Assembly: GCA_022497155.1 (NCBI GenBank) | Contig: MU385798.1 | Coordinates: 1-64,000 of the forward strand | DNA: 64,000 nt | Source of the DNA: Whalleya microplaca | Taxonomy: Eukaryota; Ascomycota; Sordariomycetes; Xylariales; Xylariaceae | Direction of reading: 5' to 3' | In this document: in pieces, positions 33,954-45,751 of the stretch | How positions within the stretch are numbered: position 1 is the stretch's first letter | How the letters are laid out: every line of letters starts with the position of its first letter | Notes under the pieces: model-generated | What the model was told of the DNA's origin: nothing | Seen by the model: the letters and a program-made list of their open reading frames with translations, nothing else | Databases searched by the model: none | Position numbers and translations under genes: made by a program

Positions 33954-34686
33954 GTCGAATAATGGATAGAGTAGTAACCGAGTTCGAAGGCTTACGGGAC
34001 TTGTATACTATGTCGCGTTGCAAAAATTTCCAATGCGAAGGTAATTGATAGGATTTAGAGGTATGAATGGACAAAGGACCTCGGTGGAAATGAATAGATG
34101 ATGCATGTAGGTACATGTATTCCGTAGGTGGGATATGAGATATGACGACATTGACATGCACATACCCATAAATTACTTACCTAAGCCTGTCAGTCGCTTC
34201 AGTCGCCAAAATGATGCCAAATCATGTGACCAGAGGGGTTTTCTACACTTGAATAGATGCAATTACTTTGCATATCACTCAAAGAGGGACCGATCAGATG
34301 GAATATCAATCAACGGACTCGTGGTCAAGAGCAATGTGGCCATGTTCCTATATTGACTACCTAGCAACAGCAACAGTAGAACTACCTACCGGCGTCCCAA
34401 CTACAAACCTCCTAGTCTTGCCGTCCAACTATTTCATCCTGATGGTGAACAGCAATTAGCTCATGCACTGAGCCATGCGGTCTCGCTCAGGGTTTCCGAG
34501 GTATCTCAAACGTGCTAGAGAAATGCCCCCAAGCTTGCAAAATCGGGAAATTGTGGTAGAATGAAAAGAGTAAAGTCAAATGGCCGAAGAAAAAGAGTGA
34601 AATCAAGAGAGTGAAGAGGGACACATTGGCGACGTATCGGAGTAGCTACAACTCCAACATCGTACGTCTCTTGTGTTGTTGTAGAT
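33954..34686. other. Intergenic, no gene seen
   Basis: Promoter side of the RING-SWIM gene and 3' flank of the helicase gene. The 120-residue minus frame at 34515-34877 overlaps the helicase 3' end out of frame and is a shadow. Confidence 0.6.
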
Positions 34687-37600
34687 CTAGAAGTTGATGA
34701 GATCTTCCTCTCCATTTCGAACATCCTCATAATCGCCACCACTACCACCGACTTCAGCATCACTTCGATCCCCGTCGCCAACTTCGGTGGCACCATCATC
34801 CGCAATGCTAGACGCCACCTCCCACTCTCGTTGGTCGATCTGCTGAGCGGCACGCCTGGTGGGAACGGCAGTGACATGACGAATTACGCGAGCAACCCCG
34901 GCAACATTGGGTCTGACACGACGTACCCGCTCCCTCTTGTCATATGCGCGACGCACATCGGGAACGCGGGGATCGGCAACATAAATAGGAGAATCTACAC
35001 TATGATCAGGAGGAGTAGGAGGAGTGAACTTGCGCTCACGGGCGGAGCGAGAAGCAACCTTGGTCCGAGGCGGAGGCTGCTGATGCTTACCCGACCTACG
35101 ACCCATTCCAGCGCGCATCGGAATTGGGGCTGGGGTAGCACGTGTGCCGCCATCGACTTGCGTCTCTTGCAATCCGTATATCTCTCGGTTTAGCTGATCG
35201 TCTCTGCCTCGTCTAGTAGGAGTGCTGGCAGCAACCTCCTCGCCCGTTCCATGAGTAGGATCGATGATTTGAGGGGTGGATACTCGGGCTCTTGCGCCGA
35301 CGGAAATGCCTGCGCTCTCCTGGTTGCTTTGCGACGGTAGTGATAGCGCCTTAGTATCGGTGTTGTCATCGTCGAAGTTAAGCAAGTCGTCGTTGACACC
35401 GTTCTTTTCCGGCGATGGCGTTGCGCTGTTGTCGGATATAATGCCCTCGCCAACATTGCGCTTGCCGAGATTGTTTAGAGTGACTGGTCGGAAGGTTTCT
35501 CGGATTGCTATGTCTTTAATGTGGGAGAGATGTTTGTCGGGGCTTTGGCTAGCTGAAGAAGCTTGAGAGGGGTGGTCGATGAGCATAACCTGCTGTTCAG
35601 CGGCTTGACGTCGTGATTCCTCCAATCGTTGGGCATCGTCAAGCTTGGCATTAAAATTGCCCCAGGTGTAATTATGGCCATCCCCTTGGTGGACAAAGTT
35701 GCCATGATTGACGTCTTCGCTAGATCTGATAGCGTGGTTTCCACCGGTGAATCCAACTCCACCTCTGCGACCACGGGATCCATAACGGTCGCCTCGCCCT
35801 CGATACGATTTCCCTCGGCCGCCCGGCCGAGTGTGATGTTTGTAGGCAAATGGTGGAACGTTGTCAAAGTTATAATTCACGGTAATTCCATCGACTTCGA
35901 CAGTTGTCTCATCCTCCCAACCTTCGTCGTCGGGATACGCACCGGTGAAGTCGGAACAATCGCAAACACACCTCTCGCCGCAGACCTCTTGGCATCGGTG
36001 ACCGCAACGAAGGACTCGCTCACAGGGTTTCTGACAGATCAATTTGTCGTGAGGTACCCTAGCGAAGACAAGGTTAGCGCCTATGCCATCATGAACAACA
36101 TCGGATAACAGTATGAGATAGAATAGGTCAGACGAAATGTCAAGAGGCTACATCGTATAAAAGCTGAGAGAGACGAAAACTTACCAATGACACCGTCGTC
36201 CGCACGGATGGCCACAGTCCAGAAGTTCTGGACACGGTAGCTCGCAACCACCATGATACATAAGCCAATCCTCTGGATGCGACATGAGAAGGGTCTTCTT
36301 GTGCTTTTGACAAGTGACCGGCAGGTATGAATCGCCTCCAAAGTGACCTTCCCTCTGGAACACATTTTTTACTTTTCCCCAGACATTAAAGGATTGATCG
36401 CTGGCGTTTTGTAGGTTTATCATATTCCCAAAAATGAAGAAACCGCGACGAGCCCGGCTGATAGATACCACAGCTCGGTTCTCATCCTCGAGAAAGCCGG
36501 CCGCATGGGGTCCGTTCCGGCCACGGCTGCGAACTAGCGAGAGGATGACGATGTCGTTTTCCTCGCCCTGGTAGGAATCAACTGTGTGGACGTTGGTGAA
36601 CGGTGCCCGATGCGTCAGCTTCTTTTTGCATCCTAGCATGATCTTCTTGCGTTGACCGCGGTAAAAGGTCAGCACCGTGATTTGCGATGCATCAGCGCCG
36701 TTCATCAGAAGATACTCAATGAACCTCACGATCATGTCCGCCTCCATATCATTGAACTTGCTGCGGTTCTCATCGACGCCCTCGGGCCAGGTATGGTGGA
36801 AAAAGTAAGATTGGACATTCCCCATTCCGGGAACGGGAGGTCGAGCCTTTGGATTGGTGACTACCGGGTGATCTTCCAAATCAGGGTAGAAAGGATTGAG
36901 TATCTTGCGGAGGCCCGGAGCCATTCTTCTCTGCATGTTCAGCATAGTGAATGGCATTTCGAGCTTGACGAGTCGTTCGAACATGGAAACCCGCAGATTG
37001 TACGGCTCAATCCCTAGGAGCTCTACATCACAATGCGGGGCCAGTTGCTGGTGGTCACCGACGAGAATGAGCTGCTGGAGGGACTCATAAAGGGCAGAAA
37101 GGATATTCGCTTCTCGAGTCTCAGCCGCTTCCTCAATGAGCATGGTTCGCGGGCGCAGGGCAGCAAGTAGACCACGATACTTGCACAGGCCAGTGGTGGT
37201 ACACCCAATGATCTCAACGCTTGATGATTTTATACATTGTGTATCCTTATACCAGCGATTTACCTTGAGATTCTTGGTGATTCTGACGTTATCTCCGAGG
37301 CAGCTACGAAAATCTCCTTCACGGAGGCGTAGTAACTCTCTTTGCCAATACTGGTAGACGGCACCACGATGCTTGATGTCGATGTCCCACAAATTCTGCT
37401 TTTTCAAGTCCCGGTGGATAGGAAGGTCGTTTTCGGTGTAGTTAAGCGGGTTCGCAGCAGTCCATCGATGCTCAATTGGCACAAACTTTCCGTCAAGCCT
37501 ACCGAGTTTATCGTCGTCATCGGCAATGGTATCATCCAAGTCCAGGCCGTAATCCTCATCTTCCAGATCAATTCCATCATCATCCTCCTCAGCCTCGAAT

Positions 37601-39194
37601 ACAGGATCCTTGTTGACTTGTGGTATCACTTTCACAACCTGATTACGTAGCCACTCAGCCATTGGTGTCGGCGGTTGGCCTGCCGAAGATGAAGCACCAG
37701 TCCAGGAAACATCGGGCTTGAGAGACTGGAGCTGTGTCTCTGATATGATGCCGGCGCGATGGAGGACATCGGGATCTATTAGCTCGCGTGGGAAGACATC
37801 TTCAACAACATTTTCTAGCACCGAGATGTTTCTCTTGCGCGCGGCCTCGAAAGTCCTGTAATCTCTGTCTGCCCGATGTGCCGATGATGGCATTGCGCTG
37901 CGACGAAGGTTATACATGCTGAAACGTTTGATATTCTCATTCTGAGATCGACCACCAAGACGGACAGCATTAAATCCGAGCTTGATTAGCTGAATCAAAA
38001 GCTGGTCGACGGCGTGGTTTGTCTGAGCCGCGACTATGATCACGTTGCTTCCCCTTTCCTGACTCTCCAAGAGGATCCGAACCGCTTGCACCGAAGTGAA
38101 TGTTTTGCCCGTTCCCGGGGGCCCTTGCACAATAGCGAGTTCTTTGGTAAGAATTCTATGTACTGCACTGAGTTGAGAGTTGTCCAGGTTAGTGAACGTA
38201 GAGATCTTGTCATCGATGCCATTGACTATGGGATAGCTCTCGAAAGACTTGCGGGTTTCGGTCAGAAGTTCCTGAGCCTCATCCTTCGGCATAGAATCGG
38301 ATTTAGGAACATGGTGAATCAACGAACTAATGTTCATATTCGCATTCTCTTGCACGTACTTGGCCGGTCGATCGCTCTTGTCTGCCTGAACAAGATACTT
38401 GTCGATCGGCGTGTTGCTCATGGCCACATGTTGGAGGCCGACCATGGTGTGACGCATAGCTTCAAAATAGCTAGTCCGTGCCTCAACCATAATTAACTCA
38501 GTTGAAGGATCCATCACAGCATCATCTTGGCTGGCCCATTGTATATGGATTGTAGGAGGGTTCTTCTCGAGACCGTCCCGGATCTGGTGATCGGCAATGA
38601 TTGCGGGCAAGCAGATGGTCTTAAAGCAGTCCTTGGCAGTGGAAAGTGCCACGAGGCTGCCGGTGGCGAGGCGGCGAGTTTGCGCCCACCGAATCTTCTT
38701 TCCTGATCTCTCGGTAGAGAATTGGATACGACACATAGGCCCAAGCCGGCTCATAAGATAGCCTTTCACAAAGACCTTGCTATAGATGCAAGTCTCGTCG
38801 TCGTCCATCATAAAGGGTTCCATCTTAATTTTACGGATAGAATATCGTAGCATAGTAATGGCACTCTCCCTCTGGAGGCGATAATGAGTCTCGAGGTACT
38901 TATTCTTGTCTGACCAGGGCTCTTGCCAAGTGTTGGGTAGGAGGGGAGGTAAATTCTTCATCTCCTCAGGGTCATCCAAATTCGGGTTGAGATCTTGTGA
39001 GGAGGGCAGCTCAGGTAAACTCCGCCATTCCTGACCTGGGGTAGGCGGAGGCTGCTCAAAGTTGACATGCTGCTTGATAGTATCAAGTTCGTACTGCAGC
39101 ATATTAACATCTCGTTTCATGCTGGTTAGACCATAATTGACCTGGCAGAACTCACCTGAAAGTCAGCAAAGCTAGAGGGCTCAGGATCAGCCAT
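34687..39194 (-). CDS. hrr1: SF1 RNA helicase with NF-X1 zinc fingers (Hrr1/ZNFX1-like)
   Basis: A large helicase related to fission yeast Hrr1 and animal ZNFX1, which in those systems act in RNAi-directed heterochromatin or small-RNA inheritance. The model has exons 39194-39156, 39093-36185 and 36058-34687: 4320 nt, 1439 residues. The 13-codon first exon (MADPEPSSFADFQ) joins phase 0 to YELDTIKQH. Motifs are Walker A GPPGTGKT at ~337-344, motif II LIEEAAE near 665, VGDHQQLAP, VDSYQGEENDIVILSLVRS and SISRARRG. An acidic insert (EEDDDGIDLEDEDYGLDLDD) splits the two helicase domains. NF-X1-type Cys/His repeats start CELPCPELLDCGHPCG, are interrupted by intron 2 (36059-36184) and resume CQKPCERVLRCGHRCQ. 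The ~430-residue C-terminus is disordered, with an RGRGDRYGSRGRRGG motif. Pathway role is by homology. Confidence 0.9.
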
Positions 39195-41491
39195 GGCGCT
39201 TAGCTGGAACACAACTCAAAGTATGTCGTGTATCGGTAAGATCCAGATATCTCCAGATATCGGAAAGGGTTTGGAAGATTTAGAAATGAAGCTTGGCTGT
39301 CGCTGATTTCCTTGTCGTCGCTAGTCCCCTGGTCAAGGCTGTTGTTTGCGTTAGTAAGTTTTCTATTTGTGGTCTCATATGTAAGTCAAAGGTGATGCAA
39401 GTAACGACTATGAAAGCTTATGGACGATTGTCGGTGGCGAGTAGAAAGTGGCAGTAGAGGGACTAGGATTCCAGATACCCTTGGAGTACAGCTATATATA
39501 GGAGAAAAGAAAGTTTCCGCAATACTTACTCGTGCCTTGTAGGTATCAATGCACGTATAGACACGTTTATGCAAAGTTCCTTGCGTATATGTCTATTGAT
39601 GTGTGTCGGTCCTCCACAGAATGTCGGGCTGGTGATCAAGTTCGTAGTCTCACTCTGCAGCAGAAGTTATGTACCTAAGTACTTTTTTTATCTAGGTACT
39701 TTTTGCGCTCAAGTAGCTGAAGAGGGAACTAGTGGACTGGTTGGCACCACGGAGATCAACAGGTAGGTATCGCGCGGCGCAACAGGGACCAACCAGGTCG
39801 AGCTCACCGAAACGATGATCAAGGCTGGCCTTCCTAGAAGCCGATCTGCAAGGAGTGCGTATGAAATGTAGCGTCGATGAAGTTGAGATTCGAATATCCC
39901 TATGCGGTTTCTTGCGTACCGTAGGAAGTCAACTTGCAACTGTGTGGCTGTGAATGGGTGGTTGAATGGGAGTAGAAGAGAGTGTGTGAGGGTGTGGAAG
40001 TTGTGAAGTTGTGAAAGTCTGAGGGGTTGGCGGGTTGGCGGGTTGGCAGCTGACGGGTAGTTGCTTTGGATAACTGAATACCTACCTATGTAGTAGAAGG
40101 TGTCAGTGTCTAAGTAGATTACAATGAATACGAGAGTGGAAGGAAGCAGTCAGGCAGTGTTGATGTTGCTGAGTCATTACAGACACCTAAGGTATCCAAA
40201 TTAAGGGGGAAGGGGGCAGGCTTCTTAGACCGCCACCTCACCAAAATCTCAGTATAATCAGATGAAGGTGAAGTTGGCATGAGGAGGTGATTATCCCAAA
40301 TGGACACTCTTTTCTGCTTACGCCAAAGATTTCTCGGGTTTGCATGGGGAGGAAGGGCACTGTTTAATGAAACAGGGAAACATACGTGTATTGTTTGACG
40401 TGGTTCTTTATTGGGTTATTTCCAGATTTCATCCAGGTAGATGCAAAACAGCAACAATCGTTTGCTAGTGATTGATAACGATATGCACCTAATTGCTGCC
40501 AGCAGAGCGCCTGCTACCTGGAATATGTCTTGGATGATTTCTAAGGCAACCAGGTCTCATTTGCCACAAGGAGAAACGAATAGAAGGTAACTGCACGACT
40601 GATTGACTGATTGGTTGATTGATACTCGAGGGATGCAGGTACACGGGAACTGGGTGGATGCAGGAAGCTTGCAAACAAACTGAAATTGTTAGGGTTTTTG
40701 GAAGGAACATGGCCATCAACAGAATAGTGCAGTGGGAGCTGCAAATGAGACAGGATAGGTCTGGACCAAGGATTTACGGAGAAATTACATTGCTACTCTG
40801 TTCATGGAGGCACTCCAACATGAATATTTGGCATCCAATATTTAGGTGCTTGTACATTGCTCGAACCACAGCTCACAATAGCCAGCTATTCAGGAAATAA
40901 TGCATCGTCTCACCTTGGTATCACTTCTATGATACTACAGTACCTATAGTGACATAAGAATAAAAAACCAGAGATAGTACAGTACTGATGTTTCCAGATA
41001 TACATACATCTAATATTAATCGTTTTTCCAATTAATGTACCGCCACTAGGTAATGAGGAAAGTCTGATAAAGGACAGAATATAGCCACCACATTGAATTC
41101 CTACAAGAGATATATATAGAATACCAGCATCACTGCATATAAGCTGCTCCATCTTTGTTTCTGTAAGATCCAGCCCCTTTTTCTGAACTCTGTCTGATGA
41201 ACCGAAACATGATGCGAAATGAGAGCGAAGCGAAAGTGAAGTGAAGTACATCATGCACCAACAAGGTCAGGGCATGAAACACTGGAGAACTAACCACCAG
41301 TACTGCGGCGATTTATCAACAAGCTGGAAATGGTCTACTCATCTAAAGGTAGCTTAAGGGGGTAGCCCATGAAGGTTTATACAATATAAAGTCAACAAAT
41401 ATGTACACCAAGAAGTTATTCCAACAGTCCCAGCTACACTACCGCACCGCGGCACATTCTCCCATCGTACATTCGTTCAGTTGAGCCCAAC
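39195..41491. other. Intergenic, no gene seen
   Basis: A 2.3-kb spacer holding the helicase promoter and the 3' flank of the cellobiose dehydrogenase gene. It has a short T-run and GTAC/CTAAGTA palindromes near 39670-39710 and a gggttggc triplication near 40026-40050. The 114-residue minus frame at 40910-41254 lacks features. Confidence 0.6.
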
Positions 41492-43990
41492 CTAAGCCTC
41501 GTACAACTCCCGTAAAGCGGTTCTCCGCCGCACAAGGCCACGAGTACTTGGTCCTCTCCTCAAGAGTCTGCGATGTCCAGGTCTGTCGATTCCAGTGGCA
41601 CCCGGGTTGAATCCACCAGCAGGAGTCTTCGATCCAGGTCTAGAAGATGCGCTACCTCGGCCATTACTGCCCTCCTCAATAGTTAAACCATCAAGGGCAA
41701 GAATCCTCTCCACGGCCCTTTCAGCAGCAACCATAACGATCGCCTGCGTATTCCCCGTAGGCAGATCCGGATGCATACTGGCATCTACCACAAACAAATT
41801 ATCCGTCCCGTAGACCTTCGTATCCAGATCTACAACCGCCGTCCCATTTCCCGCAGTCGCCCGCCCATCATCGATGCCCATCCTCGTAGAGCCAACAAAA
41901 TGCGCACCGGTAGTCAAGCCAGCCCGAGCATCTGCCAGTACCTCGCTCCCCGTAATGTTCGCCGAGGCAGGCGTACCATCCGCGAGCAGGAGCGTCAGGC
42001 TAGAGTTCGGCTTGTTGCTCATCTCGACCAAGCGTCCGAGAAAGCCCTCGTACGCCTCGACGTCGCCGGGCGTCTGCAGCCAGGGGGAACCCGCGAACGC
42101 GGTGTTCTTCCCCGAGGTGTCGAGCACGACGTCCGTAGACGACGTCAGGCCGTGCGTGACGTAGAGCTTGATGCGCACCTTATCGGCAGACGGGGCATTG
42201 CACGTGCCCTGCAGATAGCGCGTCTGTCCGTCGCTGGTGGACACGACGGAGGACCAGAAGTTTAGACGCTGGCCCGATTGCGTGAGCAAACCGGAGCCGG
42301 TGCCGAAGAGCGCAACACTAGCATTATCGGGAGCCGTGAAGGCCGTAGATTCGAGGGCGGCGAGGGCACCGGGCTTGCTAGCCATATTGATAGTAATGAT
42401 GGGGTGGTCCTTGAGGCCCCGACCAACGGGGAGATCGATCCATTGGTTGGAGGGCGGGAGCGTAATCGTAGACGGGACATTCTGTAGTTGCTCGGTGCGA
42501 CCGATACCGCTATAGAAGAGAATTCTCGGGGTCGAAAGGGCCCCGGCGGCCAGGATCACCTTGCCAGTGCGGGGAGTGATGTTTATGATCTCGTGGCTGG
42601 CGTCGGTGTTCTCGACCTCGACTCCGGAAATCCAGGTTCCGTTACGGACTGCTCTTATGACCTTAGTATTTAGAGACAACTTGAAGTTGGCCATGTTTTG
42701 AACCAGGGGAAGGTAGGTCTTCACGGGACCGCCTCGTAAGTGGTTCTGAATGTTCCAAACCGGGTGGGCAAAAGTATCGTGTTTCTTGTTGGGCTCTGCA
42801 AGCGGATCTACCTCGCTGAAGCCATTTGCGCCGAAGAATGACGAGAGCAGGTCGTAAGCACCCTGGTCATATCGCTTTCCGTCTGCTGAAGGCATGCTTG
42901 TTCCTGGGTTGCGGGCGAACAGCCGTTCTGAGGCCGTAGCGACGTCCGTGGCTTTCCAACCCGCCGGCCATTTGTCGTTAAAGTCCGCATCCTGAGGTTT
43001 CACATACATCAGCGCATTTATCATGCTACCACCTCCCAGCAGGCATCCGGCCTGAGATGCGGTGTCGGTACAGTACGTGCTGGCGGCGGCGGTGGTCGAC
43101 ACGTAGTACGCCATACCGGGGACGTCGAAAACCGTGACAGAATTGTTCCAGGACTCAACCTGGTTACCTCCAGTGGAGTATGTCGAAGAACCTCCACGCT
43201 CGATAAGGAGAACGGAAGCACCTGTCTCGGCCAATCGCCCGGCCGCAATCAGACCTGCAGGGCCTGCCCCAGCAATAATATAGTCGTACGTGGTATTTGA
43301 GATTGTGACAGTAGTATTTGTGACAGGAGTGGTTGAGTTGTTCCCAGGGGTTGTGACTGGCGTAGAAGAATTCGTGACTGCCATAGCGGCCCATGTATCG
43401 TAGTTAGCAGACTTGGCCGCTGTGAGACTCATTCCAAAGCCGCTGAAGCCTGCAGCATGGTACGACAAGGCCGTGGATGAGTCTGTCGGGTCTGTCACAG
43501 CTGTAGTTGAGTACGCATACGCGAAAGTAGCTTCCGTATCATCTGCTGAAAAACTATCATCACCCCCAGTGATACATCCTCCACAGAGGAATGTGGCAGA
43601 GAAGTGGGTCGAATTGACAAAGGTCCCTTTCTCTATAGGAGATAGAGTCACGTCCCCAGTATAGACTGACGGGGTTGCATATGAAGTGGCAGTTCTTGGT
43701 GACATCATGACCCCATCTCCGTTTGGCCAAGCAACTATTAGCAGGTAGTTTGCCATGCTTACTCCTGTGTCGAAGCTTGCCCATCCTGCACCATTAGTGA
43801 GTGGCCCAACAATCTGTCCAATAAAGTCTTTAGATGGGCTCTGAGGCAGAGCCATACCAAATGTATAACCCTTGCCATCAGCATATCCAGAGAAAGATAT
43901 CGCAGTGTTACTATCGGTGTAATTCAGTGCGCCAGCAGCTGTGGCGCCTAGCGCCAAACCAAGGGTTGAAAGAACGGTTGAGGCCTTCAT
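41492..43990 (-). CDS. cdh: Cellobiose dehydrogenase (DOMON cytochrome plus GMC flavodomain)
   Basis: A secreted flavocytochrome that oxidises cellobiose and cello-oligosaccharides and can hand electrons to AA9 monooxygenases. A single exon encodes 832 residues from ATG 43990; the frame extends 44 codons further, but the signal peptide MKASTVLSTLGLALGATAAG marks this start. Residues ~22-205 form the heme b DOMON domain. Met79 (VSMANYLLIVAWPNG) and His178 (SYHAAGFSGFG) are my candidates for the axial ligands, by position. A Ser/Thr/Asn linker with several N-glycosylation sites leads to the GMC domain, with YIIAGAGPAGLIAAGRLAE for FAD. His697 (GAHFVGSTRMG) and Asn747 (LPTGNTQ) are the expected catalytic pair. 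The C-terminus is a short Arg/Gly-rich tail with no CBM1. All key residues are present. Confidence 0.93.
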   Translation of the reverse strand: MKASTVLSTLGLALGATAAGALNYTDSNTAISFSGYADGKGYTFGMALPQSPSKDFIGQIVGPLTNGAGWASFDTGVSMANYLLIVAWPNGDGVMMSPRTATSYATPSVYTGDVTLSPIEKGTFVNSTHFSATFLCGGCITGGDDSFSADDTEATFAYAYSTTAVTDPTDSSTALSYHAAGFSGFGMSLTAAKSANYDTWAAMAVTNSSTPVTTPGNNSTTPVTNTTVTISNTTYDYIIAGAGPAGLIAAGRLAETGASVLLIERGGSSTYSTGGNQVESWNNSVTVFDVPGMAYYVSTTAAASTYCTDTASQAGCLLGGGSMINALMYVKPQDADFNDKWPAGWKATDVATASERLFARNPGTSMPSADGKRYDQGAYDLLSSFFGANGFSEVDPLAEPNKKHDTFAHPVWNIQNHLRGGPVKTYLPLVQNMANFKLSLNTKVIRAVRNGTWISGVEVENTDASHEIINITPRTGKVILAAGALSTPRILFYSGIGRTEQLQNVPSTITLPPSNQWIDLPVGRGLKDHPIITINMASKPGALAALESTAFTAPDNASVALFGTGSGLLTQSGQRLNFWSSVVSTSDGQTRYLQGTCNAPSADKVRIKLYVTHGLTSSTDVVLDTSGKNTAFAGSPWLQTPGDVEAYEGFLGRLVEMSNKPNSSLTLLLADGTPASANITGSEVLADARAGLTTGAHFVGSTRMGIDDGRATAGNGTAVVDLDTKVYGTDNLFVVDASMHPDLPTGNTQAIVMVAAERAVERILALDGLTIEEGSNGRGSASSRPGSKTPAGGFNPGATGIDRPGHRRLLRRGPSTRGLVRRRTALRELYEA

Positions 43991-44162
43991 GTTGACTCGC
44001 TTAAGTATGCCAAAATGAATATTGTTAAGAACGAAAGAATCGCCGTCAAGGCTGAAAGAAAGAACGCGTTCGAACCTCGAACGTCTTGGACGAAAGAATG
44101 TACAGTCACGAACTGTTACCACCTCCAGCTCGAGGCGAGCCCAAGCGGCTCCAGAGAAGAAG

Positions 44163-44182
44163 ATATATATATATATATATAT
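44163..44182. repeat. (AT)n microsatellite
   Basis: Ten AT units about 170 bp upstream of the cellobiose dehydrogenase start codon, within its presumed promoter. Confidence 0.85.
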
Positions 44183-45107
44183 GGATAAGACAGCCCCTAT
44201 AAGAATGACATTGAAGGTGCCGTACCAAGATTGGCAGGCCCCCCGACAAGTGCAACGTAAGGTAAGAGTCCACCTGCATACAGTCTATATTTAACTTGGC
44301 GAATCAATGTTCAGCAATTACACAAGATTTTGATGAATCCCATGGCGAATCAAGGCAGCCTGCTTCGGCGATACATGGGCGAAACGTTAGTACGAAGCTA
44401 GATGTTTAGAGGAATACAGCATAATTGGATTCTGTCATGATTAGAATGGCGCGTAATCAATATATTAGGAAGAAAGGGTTAATGGTCGATATCGACTATG
44501 TTAGTATGTCTGGTCTGTGTCAAATATATTGTGGTGTAGATGAAGCTTTCGCCAAGACGTTGAATCGAGTTCTAAAACGGACGGATCTATTAACTCGGGC
44601 CAATCAAATCACGAGGGTTGGAAATATTGGTTCCCTGGTCTAGCCGGAATACCTACTCGCAGTAGTTATGCTGCCAAAAGTATCCCCACCGCGGGAACTA
44701 GTATCATTTCAGACATATTAAGGATTGGGGCGCGTTGAAACAAGATGCAAGGTCTTGGCATCCTACTACCATAGTAATGATCTTTTGGTAAGAGGAAAGA
44801 TATCGCATCTCACGTGAAGAGAAAAAGCTTCTGCCGGTTTTACAAGAGCCTAGCATTCACTTGATACTTGGTATCATTCATAAGAGTGAGCTTGAAATAA
44901 GTTGATAGGTTGAAGATAAAGTGAAAATAGGATAGAAAAAGCCAAGGAAAAAATCCAGACAGATACCTAGTACTTACTCCAGATTACAAAATCCTCTAGA
45001 ACAGTTCTTGACTACAGAATTTCTTACGCATCCAAGTGTCAAGTTTCAGCATTTTCGTTGCGGAAGTTGGTTGTTTTGCGGTATTGCTGTGCAGCAAGAA
45101 CAGGGCC

Positions 45108-45134
45108 TTTTTTTTTTTTTTTTTTTTTTTTTTT
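45108..45134. repeat. Poly-T tract (27 bp)
   Basis: A run of about 27 T residues in the spacer upstream of the repeat-protein gene. Confidence 0.9.
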
Positions 45135-45715
45135 CGTTTTCCCACTTCCTTCTTAGGCGACAGTTGTACCTAAATTCCTTCTAGATATGATGCATACAAA
45201 GGTGATAGATAGCATGCGGCTCAAGTTTGACTGGTTCAAGGTAGGAGCCGGGTACCTTTCGGTTTCACAGTCATATGTTGGGGACAAACAAGGCATCTCG
45301 TGACTCGGTTGACCATACAGCAGTGAATAATGGAAGCATCATGTGGCTAGAGATGATTGCCCTGCTATTGAATATCTAGAACAGTTAATCCACTGCTTCT
45401 TATTGCACAAACAAAGGGACATAAGGAGTAATTCGACATATGTGAGTCACAATAGATTTCATAATCCCAAATTGACTCAGGATGCTCGACCATGAGTGAT
45501 AATTGTCCCGTGAAAACATTTTCAAGGACATGGTCGATGCCATTCTGTCTCTGAATAGCACAGGGAACATCGAAGTAGCTAGCCTCGTCATGATTATTCG
45601 TGCAATACCATCAGCATTCATTGTGCGTTACAAACATAATATATGTCACAAGTTGACATATTGTCACTCGTTCTGATGCAGCAGAATATGTCAGAATTTC
45701 CTATCTGCGTCGAGA

Positions 45716-45723
45716 TATTTAAA
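45716..45723 (+). promoter_or_regulatory. Candidate TATA box of the repeat-protein gene
   Basis: TATTTAAA lies 28 bases upstream of the ATG at 45752. If it is used, the leader would be very short. Confidence 0.3.
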
Positions 45724-45751
45724 CCTCGGGCCCATTCAAGGAGTCTGCAAG

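Larger units (their letters stand above)
43991..45751. other. Intergenic between divergent genes, no gene seen
   Basis: Promoters of cellobiose dehydrogenase (left) and the repeat protein (right). It holds an (AT)n microsatellite at 44163-44182 and a poly-T tract at 45108-45134. The open frames are short and unsupported. Confidence 0.55.

Noticed and set aside
40910..41254. 114-codon minus-strand frame downstream of the cellobiose dehydrogenase gene
   Set aside because: No recognisable features and weak composition; spacer sequence.
43991..44122. 44-codon upstream extension of the cellobiose dehydrogenase frame
   Set aside because: It would bury the clear signal peptide at MKASTVLST; the secreted enzyme needs the internal start.
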